Below are positions 1 to 7,140 of a stretch of DNA of 46,314 nucleotides, in pieces. The translations under genes and the position numbers were made by a program. Numbering within the stretch: the first letter of the stretch is position 1; each line of letters begins with the position of its first letter. Source of the DNA: an uncultured Gemmiger sp. (lineage in GTDB: Bacteria > Bacillota > Clostridia > Oscillospirales > Ruminococcaceae); assembly GCA_944382835.1 (NCBI GenBank), contig CALWNP010000018.1:1-46314 (forward strand), given 5' to 3'. Under the pieces are notes generated by a model. It was not told the DNA's origin. It was given only the letters and a program-made list of their open reading frames with translations, and made no database searches.

Positions 1-4
1 CAAC

Positions 5-54
5 AAAAAAATGAGATAGGCAAACCCTTTCGGGAATGTCTATCTCATTTTTTT
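5..54. terminator. Bidirectional rho-independent terminator downstream of serA
   Basis: An 11-bp stem (ATGAGATAG core, 9-19 with 40-50) encloses a second CCC/GGG stem. It is flanked by an A-run on the left and a T-run on the right, so it can end transcription on both strands. It lies about 40 bases past the serA stop on the minus strand and probably ends the serC-serA transcript. Confidence 0.85.
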
Positions 55-94
55 AGACTATTTTGCAACAGCCCCTTTATTTACATTGGGAGGG

Positions 95-1255
95 TTACAG
101 GATGCGCACCCGGATGGCGGCTCCGATGCCGGCCAGCTGACCGGCCAGGGCATCGTCGATGGTGCCGGTCACATCCAGCATGGTGTAAGCCACATCCTTT
201 TTGCTCTTGTTGACCATGTTCTCGATGTTGAGGTGGGCGTCGGTGAGCACCCCGGTGATGGCCGAGATGACGCCGGGCTCGTTCTTGTGGATCATGCAGA
301 TCCGGCGGCCGCCCAGGCGGGGCTGCTGCACATCGGGCAGGTTGACGCTGTGCAGGATGTTGCCGTTTTTGAGATAATCGCTGATCTCATTGGCGGCCAT
401 CACGGCGCAGTTGTTCTCGCTTTCGGGGGTGGAGGCGCCCAGGTGCGGGGTGCAGTAGACCCCCTTGACCCCCAGCAGTGCCTCGGAGGGGAAGTCACAG
501 AAATACTGGGCCACCTTGCCGGTGCCCAGGGCGTCCAGCAGGGCGTCGGTGTCGGCCAGCTCACCGCGGGCGAAGTTCAGCACCCGGACGCCATCCTTGC
601 ACATGGCCAGGGTCTGGGCGTTGATGGTGTTCTTGGTGGCGGGGGTGTAGGGCACATGGATGGTCAGATAGTCGCAGCGGGGCAGCATGTCCCCCAGGGT
701 GACGCAGTGCTGCACACTGCGGGAGAGGCTCCAGGCCGCGTCGATGCTGATGTAAGGGTCGTAGCCCAGCACTTCCATGCCCATGGCCACCGCAGCGTTG
801 GCCACCCGGGCGCCGATGGCCCCCAGGCCGATGACGCCCAGCACCTTGCCCCGCAGTTCGGGGCCCACAAACTGCTTCTTGCCCTTTTCCACATCCTTGG
901 CCAGGGTGGGGCTGCCCTTCAGCCCCTGGGCCCACTGGATGGCATCGGGCAGGTTGCGGCTGCCCGCCACCAGAGCGCCCAGCACCAGCTCGGCCACCGC
1001 GTTGGCGTTGGCACCGGGGGTGTTGAAGACCACGATGCCGGCCTCGGTGCACTTGTCGATGGGGATGTTGTTGGTGCCGGCACCGGCCCGGGCGATGGCC
1101 AGCAGGTTGTCTCCCAGGGTCATCTCGTGCATGTCGGCGCTGCGCACCAGGATGCCGTCGGGATTGGCGGCGTTGTTGTCGATCTCAAACTGGTTGGCGG
1201 GCAGCTTGGCCAGCCCCACCGGAGAAATTGCGTTCAGTGTTTTGATGGTATACAT
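95..1255 (-). CDS. serA: D-3-phosphoglycerate dehydrogenase (SerA), ACT-domain form
   Basis: Oxidises 3-phosphoglycerate to 3-phosphohydroxypyruvate with NAD, the first step of serine synthesis, in the cytoplasm. The 386-residue protein has a split substrate-binding domain. The Rossmann signature GVIGLGAIGARVANAA is at about residues 138-153, followed by the catalytic region with NFARGELADTDAL and the TPHLGASTPESE motif. A C-terminal ACT domain of about 70 residues (ICMIHKNEPGVISAITGVL) probably senses serine. The length fits the short SerA type without the intervening domain. The ATG is preceded by a purine-rich site (GAGAGGGAAGAAG). It lies 27 bases after serC, so the two form an operon. 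Confidence 0.95.
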   Translation of the reverse strand: MYTIKTLNAISPVGLAKLPANQFEIDNNAANPDGILVRSADMHEMTLGDNLLAIARAGAGTNNIPIDKCTEAGIVVFNTPGANANAVAELVLGALVAGSRNLPDAIQWAQGLKGSPTLAKDVEKGKKQFVGPELRGKVLGVIGLGAIGARVANAAVAMGMEVLGYDPYISIDAAWSLSRSVQHCVTLGDMLPRCDYLTIHVPYTPATKNTINAQTLAMCKDGVRVLNFARGELADTDALLDALGTGKVAQYFCDFPSEALLGVKGVYCTPHLGASTPESENNCAVMAANEISDYLKNGNILHSVNLPDVQQPRLGGRRICMIHKNEPGVISAITGVLTDAHLNIENMVNKSKKDVAYTMLDVTGTIDDALAGQLAGIGAAIRVRIL

Positions 1256-1282
1256 AATCTTCTTCCCTCTCCTGTCCGGGCC

Positions 1283-2386
1283 TTACTGGCCGGCGTGCTC
1301 CTTGCGGAACTGTTCCATAAAGACCACCAGTTCGTCAATGGCCTTGGGCGGCATGGCGTTGTAGATGGACGCCCGCATACCTCCCACCAGGCGGTGACCC
1401 TTGAGGTTGACGAAGCCGGCGTCGGCGGCCGCGGCGCAGAACTCCTTGTCCAGCTCCGGCGTGGGGCTGGTGAAGGTGACATTCATGATGCTGCGGTAGC
1501 GGTGCTCCACCGGGTTGTGGTAGAAGTCCTGGCTGTCCAGATAATCGTAGAGGACCTTGGCCTTGGCCTCGTTGATCTTCTGCATCTCGGTCAGGCCCCC
1601 CACCTCTTTTTCCAGGTAGTCCATGACCAGGCCGGTCATGTAGATGCACCAGCAGGGCGGGGTGTTGTACATGCTGTTGCTTTTGAGCAGGGTGGTGTAG
1701 TTCATCATGGTAGGGATCTTTTCGGGGGCGATGCCCTTGGCGCTGTGGCCCAGCAGGTCCTCCCGGATGATGGCCACCGCCATGCCGGCGGGGGCGACGT
1801 TCTTCTGGACGCCGAAGTAGATGCAGCCGTACTTGGTCACATCCACCGGCTCGGAAAAGATCATCGAGCTCATGTCCGCCACCAGCGGGATGCCCTCCAC
1901 CTGGGGCACCTCCACAAAGCGGGTGCCGAAGATGGTGTTGTTCTGGCAGATGTGGATGTAGCTGGCGTTGGGATCATACTCCACCGCCTTCACATCGGGG
2001 ATGTAGGTGAAGTTGCGGTCCTTGCTGGAAGCCGCAATCCGGGCGGTGCCGAACTTGGCACCTTCCTCGGCAGCCTTCTTGCTGAAGTTGCCGGTGACCA
2101 GATAGTCGGCGGTGCCGGTGGTCATGAAGTTCAGGGGCACCATGGCAAACTGCTGGGTGGCGCCGCCCTGGAAAAAGCCGATCTTGTAGTTGTCGGGGAC
2201 GTTGAGCACCCGGCGCATGGCGGCCTCGGTGTTCTGGATGATCTCGTCAAACCACTTGCTGCGGTGGCTCATCTCCATGACGCTCTGGCCGGAGCCGTGA
2301 TAGTCCAGCAGTTCCGCCTGGGCAGTTTTGAGAACCGGTTCGGGCAGCATCGAGGGGCCCGCGCTGAAGTTATATACTCTTGCCAT
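1283..2386 (-). CDS. serC: Phosphoserine aminotransferase (SerC)
   Basis: PLP-dependent enzyme that converts 3-phosphohydroxypyruvate and glutamate to phosphoserine, the second step of serine synthesis. It begins with the family hallmark MARVYNFSAGPSMLPEPVL. It continues through FFQGGATQQFAMVPLN, and YFGVQKNVAPAGMAV carries the PLP-binding lysine. The 367 residues match the family. In-frame ATGs exist 9 and 12 bases upstream, but they would sit directly on the AAAAGG Shine-Dalgarno, so the ATG of MARVYNF was chosen. The gene is first in the serC-serA unit. No serB phosphatase is nearby, so phosphoserine phosphatase must be encoded elsewhere. Confidence 0.96.
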   Translation of the reverse strand: MARVYNFSAGPSMLPEPVLKTAQAELLDYHGSGQSVMEMSHRSKWFDEIIQNTEAAMRRVLNVPDNYKIGFFQGGATQQFAMVPLNFMTTGTADYLVTGNFSKKAAEEGAKFGTARIAASSKDRNFTYIPDVKAVEYDPNASYIHICQNNTIFGTRFVEVPQVEGIPLVADMSSMIFSEPVDVTKYGCIYFGVQKNVAPAGMAVAIIREDLLGHSAKGIAPEKIPTMMNYTTLLKSNSMYNTPPCWCIYMTGLVMDYLEKEVGGLTEMQKINEAKAKVLYDYLDSQDFYHNPVEHRYRSIMNVTFTSPTPELDKEFCAAAADAGFVNLKGHRLVGGMRASIYNAMPPKAIDELVVFMEQFRKEHAGQ

Positions 2387-2413
2387 ATCTTCCATCATCC
2401 TTTTATCAATCTT

Positions 2414-2484
2414 CCGCCGCGTTCCGCTGAGGCGGCGGGCTCGTGACGTGACTTTATTATACGTTTCCCCACCCGGCAGGGCAA
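2414..2484 (-). promoter_or_regulatory. serC promoter and leader hairpin
   Basis: On the minus strand TTGCCC (2479-2484) and a consensus TATAAT (2456-2461) are separated by 17 bases, about 70 bases before the serC start. Between promoter and ribosome site the leader can form a CCGCCGC/GCGGCGG hairpin (2414-2420 with 2432-2438). A weaker second promoter, TTCTAC-17-TATTTA, lies further upstream at about 2567-2595. Confidence 0.7.
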
Positions 2485-2548
2485 CGAAAACCACGCCGTC
2501 AAAACACCGAAAAACCATGCGCTTTATCCCCACAGAAAAGCAAAAGAG

Positions 2549-2675
2549 CACAAATGTCTTTTCATTAAATACAATTTATTTTACATTTGTAGAAGATAAG
2601 GCCCGAAAAATCACCAAATTTGCCGAGGCGTCTTTGTCTATTTTGCATTCTTGCCTTTTTTCTACCACAGATGTA
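2549..2675. promoter_or_regulatory. Three ACAnnTGT dyads, candidate operators for the BlaI-like repressor
   Basis: CACAAATGTC (2549-2558), TACATTTGTA (2582-2591, perfect dyad) and CACAGATGTA (2666-2675) share the ACAnnTGT core. The TACA/TGTA dyad is the known core of BlaI/MecI operators. The third copy overlaps the -10 of the repressor's own promoter. The second overlaps the -35 of the weaker upstream serC promoter. Repressor identity and promoter overlap are seen in the sequence; actual binding is inferred. Confidence 0.55.
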
Positions 2676-2679
2676 AAAT
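2651..2679 (+). promoter_or_regulatory. Promoter of the BlaI-like gene
   Basis: TTGCCT (2651-2656), 17 bases, then TAAAAT (2674-2679), about 40 bases before the GTG start. An ACAGATGT dyad covers the -10 region, which fits autorepression. Confidence 0.6.
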
Positions 2680-2720
2680 ATTTATGCGATATTTCCCCAC
2701 AGTTGTAGGAGGTATGTACT

Positions 2721-3113
2721 GTGAACAGTTTATCCCACAGTGAGGAGCAGGTGATGGCGGCGCTCTGGGCCTGCGGCAAGCCCGCCTCCCGGCGCCAGAT
2801 TGCCGAGCGGCTGCCCGACGAATGCCGGTGGGCGGACTCCACCCTGCTGAACTTTCTGCTCCGGCTGGAGCGCAAGGGGTTTGTGCGGCCGGACAAGCAG
2901 GGCAACAAGAACATCTACACCCCGCTGGTGCGGCGTACCACCTACTGCGGCGCCGTGACGGCGGAGCACCTGCAGACGCTGTACGGCGGCGACCTGCGGC
3001 AGCTGGTGGCGGCCCTGGCCGACACTGGGCGGGTCAGCTACGCCCAGATGGAGCGGCTGGCCCGCTGGCTGGACAACCGGGTGGCCGAAAGCCCCGAGTA
3101 CGACTACGACTGA
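2721..3113 (+). CDS. BlaI/MecI/CopY-family transcriptional repressor
   Basis: A 130-residue winged-helix protein. The N-terminus (LSHSEEQVMAALWACGKPAS), the recognition-helix region (WADSTLLNFLLRLERKGFV) and the beta-wing (NKNIYTPLVRR) follow the BlaI pattern, with a C-terminal dimerisation helix pair. The start is GTG with AGGAGG eight bases upstream; a nearby ATG at 2714 runs into a stop at once. No BlaR1 sensor protease is next to it, so its inducing signal is unknown. It is divergent from serC-serA, and operator-like dyads lie in the shared region. The targets may be itself and the serine genes, or a distant locus. Confidence 0.85.
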   Translation: MNSLSHSEEQVMAALWACGKPASRRQIAERLPDECRWADSTLLNFLLRLERKGFVRPDKQGNKNIYTPLVRRTTYCGAVTAEHLQTLYGGDLRQLVAALADTGRVSYAQMERLARWLDNRVAESPEYDYD

Positions 3114-3148
3114 AAAGCCGCCCGGCTGCGAAGAGGCAGCCGGGCGGC
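3113..3148 (-). terminator. Terminator between converging genes
   Basis: A perfect 13-bp GC-rich stem (GCCGCCCGGCTGC at 3117-3129 with its complement at 3136-3148). Read on the minus strand it is followed by TTTT, so it mainly ends the minus-strand membrane-protein transcript. It also lies directly after the BlaI-like stop codon. Confidence 0.75.
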
Positions 3149-3161
3149 AGAAAAGACAATC

Positions 3162-3578
3162 TTATTGGGCGGTGTTCTGGCTCTCGGCAAAGGTCTGTGC
3201 CCACTGGGCGATGGCCTCCCCGTCGGCAGCCCGGGTGTGGTAGCCCTTGCCGTCCACTTCCAGATAATTGCCGCAGACCAGCACCTGGGTCTGGGTGCCG
3301 TCGTGCTTGTAGAGGGTCAGCGAGACGCTCTGACCGCTGGGCATCTCCTTGCTGGGCAGGTAGACCACCGCTTTGCCCAGCAGCTTGACCAGGGCTGCGG
3401 TGTCATCCCCGGTGGAGGTGGCACTGATCCCCGGCGGGGTGACGGTGATGTCCACATGGTCGATGTCCTTGGAAGAAAGATAGATAAAGGTACGGGTGCC
3501 CAGCAGCAGCCGGATCACCACCAACGCCGCCACCAGTACAATGGCGATCAGGATGTTTTGCCTGGTACGTTTTGACAT
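3162..3578 (-). CDS. Membrane-anchored protein of unknown function
   Basis: A 138-residue protein with a short basic N-terminus (MSKRTRQN), one hydrophobic helix at about residues 8-27, then a polar, beta-rich region exposed outside the membrane. That region has an alternating pattern (HVDITVTPPG, SVSLTLYKHDGTQTQVLV). No catalytic motif or lipobox is visible. It looks like a small anchored extracytoplasmic domain. GAGGAAG lies a few bases before the ATG. It is downstream of sdaAA by 39 bases on the same strand and may be co-transcribed with it, but no link to serine metabolism can be read from the sequence. Confidence 0.7.
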   Translation of the reverse strand: MSKRTRQNILIAIVLVAALVVIRLLLGTRTFIYLSSKDIDHVDITVTPPGISATSTGDDTAALVKLLGKAVVYLPSKEMPSGQSVSLTLYKHDGTQTQVLVCGNYLEVDGKGYHTRAADGEAIAQWAQTFAESQNTAQ

Positions 3579-3617
3579 GACAACTTCCTCATTTCTGATC
3601 TTACAGCCCAGCGGAGG

Positions 3618-4502
3618 TTATGCCTCCTCCTGGGCCATGGTCACAATCTCCCGGATGGCCTGCCCCGTGGGGGTACCGGCCAGGCCGCCGATGCCGGTTT
3701 CCCGCAGGTCCCGGCTCATGGCGGCCCCCACCTCGGCCATGGCGTCGATGACCTCGTCGGCGGGGATATGCCCCACCACGCCGGCCAGCGCCATATCGGC
3801 GGCGCTCACCGCATTCATGGCCCCGATGACGTTGCGCTTGATGCAGGGGATCTCCACCAGCCCGGCCACCGGGTCACAGACCAGTCCCTCCAGATTGGTC
3901 AGCGCCATGGCGAAGGCCTCGGCACAGGCTTCGGCGGTACCGCCCTTCAGATAAACCAGGGCGGCGGCCGCCATGGCGCTGGCAGCGCCCACCTCCGCCT
4001 GGCAGCCACCCTCGGCGCCGGCCAGGGTGGCCCGGGCGGCAATGACCTGCCCGAATCCCGCCGCCACATACAGGGCCCGGCAGACGGCCTCCTCGTCGGC
4101 CAGCCCGGCCCGCCACAGCGGCAGCAGCACCGCCGGCAGCACCCCGCAGCTGCCCGCGGTGGGGGCGGCTACGATCCGCTTCATGCAGGCGTTGCACTCG
4201 GCGGTTTTCAGCGCCTCGGCCAGCACCTGGTTCAGGTAATCCCCGCCCAGCAGCAGCCCAGCCCGGGCCGCCGCCTCCACCTTGGCAGCGTCACCGCCGG
4301 CAAAGCCGCTGTTGGAGCGGTCCTCCTCCCGGTACTCGGCGCTGGTGCGGCACATCACCGACCACATCCGGTGCATTTCGGCTAGGGAATCCTCCCGGGT
4401 CAGGCCGCTCTCGGCCAGGTCGCTGCGCAGAATCACCTCGTGCAGCGGCAGATGCTCCGCCTGGCAGGCGGCCAGCATCTCCCGCACCGATGGATATGCC
4501 AT
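3618..4502 (-). CDS. sdaAA: L-serine dehydratase, iron-sulfur alpha subunit
   Basis: Alpha subunit of the anaerobic-type two-subunit L-serine ammonia-lyase, which converts serine to pyruvate and ammonia with a 4Fe-4S cluster. The cluster-associated cysteine motifs are visible (CNACMKRIVAAPTAGSCG, CDPVAGLVEIPCIKRN), as are the glycine-rich SDH-alpha blocks. Length 294 residues is normal. GGGAGG precedes the ATG. It lies 12 bases after the beta subunit, so the two are expressed together. With serCA next door, the locus carries both synthesis and breakdown of serine. Confidence 0.95.
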   Translation of the reverse strand: MAYPSVREMLAACQAEHLPLHEVILRSDLAESGLTREDSLAEMHRMWSVMCRTSAEYREEDRSNSGFAGGDAAKVEAAARAGLLLGGDYLNQVLAEALKTAECNACMKRIVAAPTAGSCGVLPAVLLPLWRAGLADEEAVCRALYVAAGFGQVIAARATLAGAEGGCQAEVGAASAMAAAALVYLKGGTAEACAEAFAMALTNLEGLVCDPVAGLVEIPCIKRNVIGAMNAVSAADMALAGVVGHIPADEVIDAMAEVGAAMSRDLRETGIGGLAGTPTGQAIREIVTMAQEEA

Positions 4503-4514
4503 AGGGTTCCTCCC

Positions 4515-5171
4515 TTACAGATTCAGTGTGGTGACCTTGACGATGCCCGGCTGGCGGCGCAGATAGACCGCCACCTCCTCGGGGATGGGCTCGTCACATT
4601 CCAGCACCATCACCGCCTTGCCCCCCGCCGCCGAGCGGTAGAGCTGCATGGTGGCAATGTTGATGCCGTGCCCACTCAGGCAGGCGGTGACGGTGGCCAC
4701 ATGGCCGGGGCTGTCCTGGTTGTGGACAATCAGGGTGTCCTGGTCCGCCCCGAAATCGGTGGTGATGCCGTCGATGCTGCAGATCCGGATGCGGCCGCCC
4801 CCGATGGACGCCCCCACCACCTCCAGCCGGTGGCCGGTGCTGCCTTCCAGCCGCAGCACCGCGGTGTTGGGGTGGGCGCCCCGCAGCGCAATGGTCCCCA
4901 CCGAAAAGGCCAGCCCCGCCTGACGGGCCAGGGCAAAGCTGCCGGGGATGCGGGCATCGTCCGGCTGCATCCCCAGCAGGCCCGCCACCAGGGCCCGGTC
5001 GGTGCCATGGCCCCGGCCGGTGGCGGCAAAGCTGCCGTGGAGCAGAATCTCGGCCCGGGCAGGGGGTTCTCCCAACAGCTTGCGGGCGGTCAGCCCGATG
5101 CGCACCGCCCCGGCGGTGTGGCTGCTGGATGGGCCGGTCATCACCGGCCCCAGAACGTCAAACAGACGCAT
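4515..5171 (-). CDS. sdaAB: L-serine dehydratase, beta subunit
   Basis: Beta subunit of the iron-sulfur L-serine dehydratase, 218 residues. It starts with MRLFDVLGPVMTGPSSSHTAGAVRIG, whose PSSSHT block is diagnostic. It ends with an ACT-like regulatory domain (DTLIVHNQDSPGHVATVTAC to the C-terminus). The ATG was chosen because AAGGAG lies five bases upstream; the reading frame stays open much further 5', but that part overlaps the promoter region and the divergent padR. It is the first gene of the sdaAB-sdaAA unit. Confidence 0.95.
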   Translation of the reverse strand: MRLFDVLGPVMTGPSSSHTAGAVRIGLTARKLLGEPPARAEILLHGSFAATGRGHGTDRALVAGLLGMQPDDARIPGSFALARQAGLAFSVGTIALRGAHPNTAVLRLEGSTGHRLEVVGASIGGGRIRICSIDGITTDFGADQDTLIVHNQDSPGHVATVTACLSGHGINIATMQLYRSAAGGKAVMVLECDEPIPEEVAVYLRRQPGIVKVTTLNL

Positions 5172-5223
5172 GGCGACTCCTTCCCGGCCGGGGAAGGGTT
5201 TCTCTCCCGGCCTGTACCTACCC

Positions 5224-5252
5224 AGTATAGCGGTTCGCCGCCGGTTTTGCAA
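5224..5252 (-). promoter_or_regulatory. sdaAB promoter
   Basis: Minus-strand TTGCAA (5247-5252), 17 bases, TATACT (5224-5229), about 55 bases before the sdaAB ATG. It sits back to back with the padR promoter, the two -35 boxes being 14 bases apart. Confidence 0.75.
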
Positions 5253-5266
5253 GGCCGGGCTGCCCC

Positions 5267-5315
5267 TTGACAGAGTGGTCAGGCCATGGTATTTTATATT
5301 TAGCAATACTAAATA
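5267..5315 (+). promoter_or_regulatory. padR promoter with palindromic operator
   Basis: A consensus TTGACA (5267-5272) with 17-base spacing to TATTTT (5290-5295). A perfect inverted repeat TATTTAG-CAATA-CTAAATA (5297-5315) follows at once and covers the expected transcription start. This layout is typical of autorepressed PadR genes, so the palindrome is the likely PadR site. Confidence 0.7.
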
Positions 5316-5330
5316 CTTGATTTTGGAAAG

Positions 5331-5726
5331 ATGGTGGTGGCATTGCCCAGGGCAGCCGAAGGGCGGGAGCAGCGCTTTGCCCAACAGATCAAAAAAGGAG
5401 TGCTGGAGATGCTGGTGCTGCAGCTGCTGGCCCGGCAGCCCAGCCACGGCTACGGGCTGATCCTGGCCCTGCGGGAGGAAAGCGGCGGGCTGCTGGACCT
5501 GAAGGAAGGCACCCTCTACCCCATCCTGTACCGGTTGGAGGACGAGGGCTGCATCGCCAGTGCCTGGGCGGCTCCCCGGGAAAGTGCCGTCCGGGAGCGG
5601 GCCACGCCCCGCAAGGTCTACACCATCACCGAAGCCGGCCGGCAGGCGCTGGCCGCCGAGCAAACCGTCTGGCAGGAATTTTCCGCCTGTGTCCGGACCA
5701 TCTGCGGAGGGAAGAACCATGGATGA
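5331..5726 (+). CDS. PadR-family transcriptional regulator
   Basis: A 131-residue winged-helix regulator of the small PadR type. Visible family blocks are KKGVLEMLVLQLLARQPSHGYGLI, EGTLYPILYRLEDEGCI (recognition helix and wing) and RKVYTITEAGRQAL. The start is uncertain: GGAAAG directly abuts the ATG at 5331, and a GTG at 5337 would have better spacing. The stop codon overlaps the next gene, which encodes the membrane protein commonly paired with such regulators. The two therefore form a translationally coupled pair, likely autoregulated through the palindrome just upstream. Confidence 0.88.
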   Translation: MVVALPRAAEGREQRFAQQIKKGVLEMLVLQLLARQPSHGYGLILALREESGGLLDLKEGTLYPILYRLEDEGCIASAWAAPRESAVRERATPRKVYTITEAGRQALAAEQTVWQEFSACVRTICGGKNHG

Positions 5727-6393
5727 GATGCAACGCTACTTAAAAGAGGTACGCCGCTCTCTGCGGCTGGACCGCAAAACCCGGGCCCGGGTGATGAGCG
5801 ATCTGGCGGGCGATCTGGAAAGCCGGCGGCAGGCCGGGCAGACGCCGGAGCAGATCCGGGCTGAGCTGGGCAGCCCCGCCCAGGCGGCCGCCGCCCTCAA
5901 CGAGGCCTTTCCCGACCACCGCAGCGACGCCAGCGGCTGGCGCTGGCTGTTTGTGGCGGTGGCGGGGATCTGGATTTTCCTGGTGACGGATCTTCCGGGA
6001 CGGGTTCTCCGGCTTTTCACCGCCGACAGTGCCTCCATCGGGATCATCGGCGGGGCCGACGGTCCCACCGCCATCTTTGTCACCTCCAAGTGGCCCGGAC
6101 TGGTCTCGGACGGGGTGCCTCTCCTCTCGGCCTGCCTGGCCGGGTTCCTGCTGCTGGGCTGGTGCCGCCGGGGCGGAAAGGGACGGCTGTGGCTGCCCAT
6201 CCTGCTCTGTGTCTTTTCTCTGGTGGGGGCGGTGTTTTTCGGCGGTCTGCTGCCCCTGGCCATGACCGCTTCGGCCCTGGGGTTTGATGGGTGGAGCATC
6301 GCCGGGATGGCGGTGACCCGGCTGCTGCACTGCGGTGTCTGGATGTCGTTGCCCCTTCTGGTGGCCGCCATCCTGCGTTACCGGAAGCGGTAA
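5719..6393 (+). CDS. HAAS/DUF1700-like membrane protein carrying a decarboxylase-beta-like signature
   Basis: 224 residues. Residues 1-65 form a charged helical domain (MDEMQRYLKEVRRSL, TPEQIRAELGSPAQAAAAL) like the HAAS/DUF1700 domain that accompanies PadR regulators. Hydrophobic segments follow at about 73-91, 131-149, 156-183 and 196-219. Between the first two is SIGIIGGADGPTAIFVTSK (106-124). This closely matches the conserved sodium-binding loop of beta subunits of sodium-pumping decarboxylases (OadB/GcdB), but the rest of that family is absent. The start overlaps the end of padR by eight bases. Function is unknown; partner or target of PadR is the most likely role. Confidence 0.8.
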   Translation: MDEMQRYLKEVRRSLRLDRKTRARVMSDLAGDLESRRQAGQTPEQIRAELGSPAQAAAALNEAFPDHRSDASGWRWLFVAVAGIWIFLVTDLPGRVLRLFTADSASIGIIGGADGPTAIFVTSKWPGLVSDGVPLLSACLAGFLLLGWCRRGGKGRLWLPILLCVFSLVGAVFFGGLLPLAMTASALGFDGWSIAGMAVTRLLHCGVWMSLPLLVAAILRYRKR

Positions 6394-6446
6394 ATCGGAC
6401 GATGCTTCTTGAAAAATAGGAGATTTGCAAAAAAATCAAAAGAGCG

Positions 6447-6487
6447 GGCGCCGGGGGCTTGACAACCCCGGCGCCTTGTGCTAAGAT
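6447..6487 (+). promoter_or_regulatory. tRNA-Ser promoter with the -35 box inside an inverted repeat
   Basis: A perfect 10-bp inverted repeat GGCGCCGGGG/CCCCGGCGCC (6447-6456 with 6466-6475) has the nine-base loop GCTTGACAA, which contains a consensus -35 TTGACA (6459-6464). TAAGAT lies 17 bases later (6482-6487), about 30 bases before the first tRNA. Confidence 0.8.
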
Positions 6488-6516
6488 ATTACCTGCATCT
6501 TGGTGGTGGCCACTGT

Positions 6517-6607
6517 GGAGAGGTGTCCGAGTGGTTTATGGAACTGGTCTTGAAAACCAGCGATTCGCGCGAGCGGACCATGGGTTCGAATCCCATCCTC
6601 TCCGCCA
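6517..6607 (+). tRNA. tRNA-Ser (UGA anticodon)
   Basis: A 91-base class II tRNA. Acceptor stem GGAGAGG/CCTCTCC, discriminator G and encoded CCA. Anticodon stem CTGGT/ACCAG with loop CTTGAAA gives anticodon TGA. The long variable arm expected for serine tRNA and GGTTCGAAT of the T-loop are present. Confidence 0.97.
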
Positions 6608-6646
6608 TTTTTGTAAAAAGTGAATAGTTCAGTCACTTTGACTTGT

Positions 6647-6737
6647 GGAGTAATACTCAAGAGGTCGAAGAGGCGCCCCTGCTAAGGGCGTAGGTCGGGA
6701 AACCGGCGCGAGAGTTCAAATCTCTCTTACTCCGCCA
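6647..6737 (+). tRNA. tRNA-Ser (GCU anticodon)
   Basis: A 91-base class II tRNA. Acceptor stem GGAGTAA/TTACTCC, discriminator G and encoded CCA. Anticodon stem CGCCC/GGGCG with loop CTGCTAA gives anticodon GCT. It lies 39 bases after the first tRNA-Ser, so both are probably made from one transcript. Confidence 0.97.
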
Positions 6738-6738
6738 A

Positions 6739-6796
6739 AGAAATACCGCGTTGCAGCTTGATTTCAAGCGTTGCAATGCGGTATTTCTGTTTTTTG
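6739..6796 (+). terminator. Terminator of the tRNA-Ser pair
   Basis: AGAAATACCGC (6739-6749) pairs with GCGGTATTTCT (6778-6788). An inner imperfect stem built on TTGCA/TGCAA and TTGA/TCAA lies within, and six T residues follow at 6790-6795. Confidence 0.85.
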
Positions 6797-6811
6797 GGTT
6801 TGACAGCACAA

Positions 6812-6855
6812 ACCCCGTCCCCTCTTCCCCGCCATTGGGGAAAAGAGGACGGGGT
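6812..6855 (-). terminator. Hairpin downstream of the 59-residue gene
   Basis: A long near-perfect stem: ACCCCGTCC and CCTCTTCCCC pair with GGGGAAAAGAGGACGGGGT. It lies just after the minus-strand small gene. There is no clean T-tract, so it may be an RNA-stabilising hairpin as much as a terminator. Confidence 0.5.
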
Positions 6856-6862
6856 CGGGTGG

Positions 6863-7042
6863 TCAGCGGGTGTACTGGCCCACCATCCGGTCCAGATCCA
6901 GCAGCGCCTTTTCGGCACCGCGGGTCATGTTGCGGATGGTCTTGCGCACCTGGCGCTGGTCGTGGGTGGCCACATACACCACCCCGGCGCCCATCGCCAT
7001 GCCCACCGCAGCGCCGGCCAGGGTGTTCATCATCATGCCCAT
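6863..7042 (-). CDS. Small glycine-zipper membrane protein, YtxH-like
   Basis: 59 residues, translating as MGMMMNTLAGAAVGMAMGAG and onward to the C-terminus MVGQYTR. Residues 5-24 form a glycine- and alanine-rich hydrophobic segment with GxxxG-type spacing. Residues 28-55 form a charged amphipathic helix (DQRQVRKTIRNMTRGAEKAL). This layout resembles short YtxH-type proteins. AAGGAGG lies eight bases before the ATG, which makes translation credible. It stands alone between the tRNA terminator and the divergent pyridoxal kinase-like gene. Function is unknown. Confidence 0.72.
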   Translation of the reverse strand: MGMMMNTLAGAAVGMAMGAGVVYVATHDQRQVRKTIRNMTRGAEKALLDLDRMVGQYTR

Positions 7043-7140
7043 GGGGATTGCCTCCTTTCCGCGGGCCGTCGCGGCCTTTCTTTGGCCGCCTTGCCCGGTT
7101 CTGCTTCTAGTTTTCCTAACACTTTCGCCGTTATGCGCCT

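Noticed and set aside
6796-6815. TTGACA in a GGGTTT/AAACCC hairpin, sharing 13 bases with the secA promoter hairpin at 13359
   Set aside because: No -10 box follows at 16-18 bases and no plus-strand gene lies downstream, so it is more likely part of the terminator region than a promoter.
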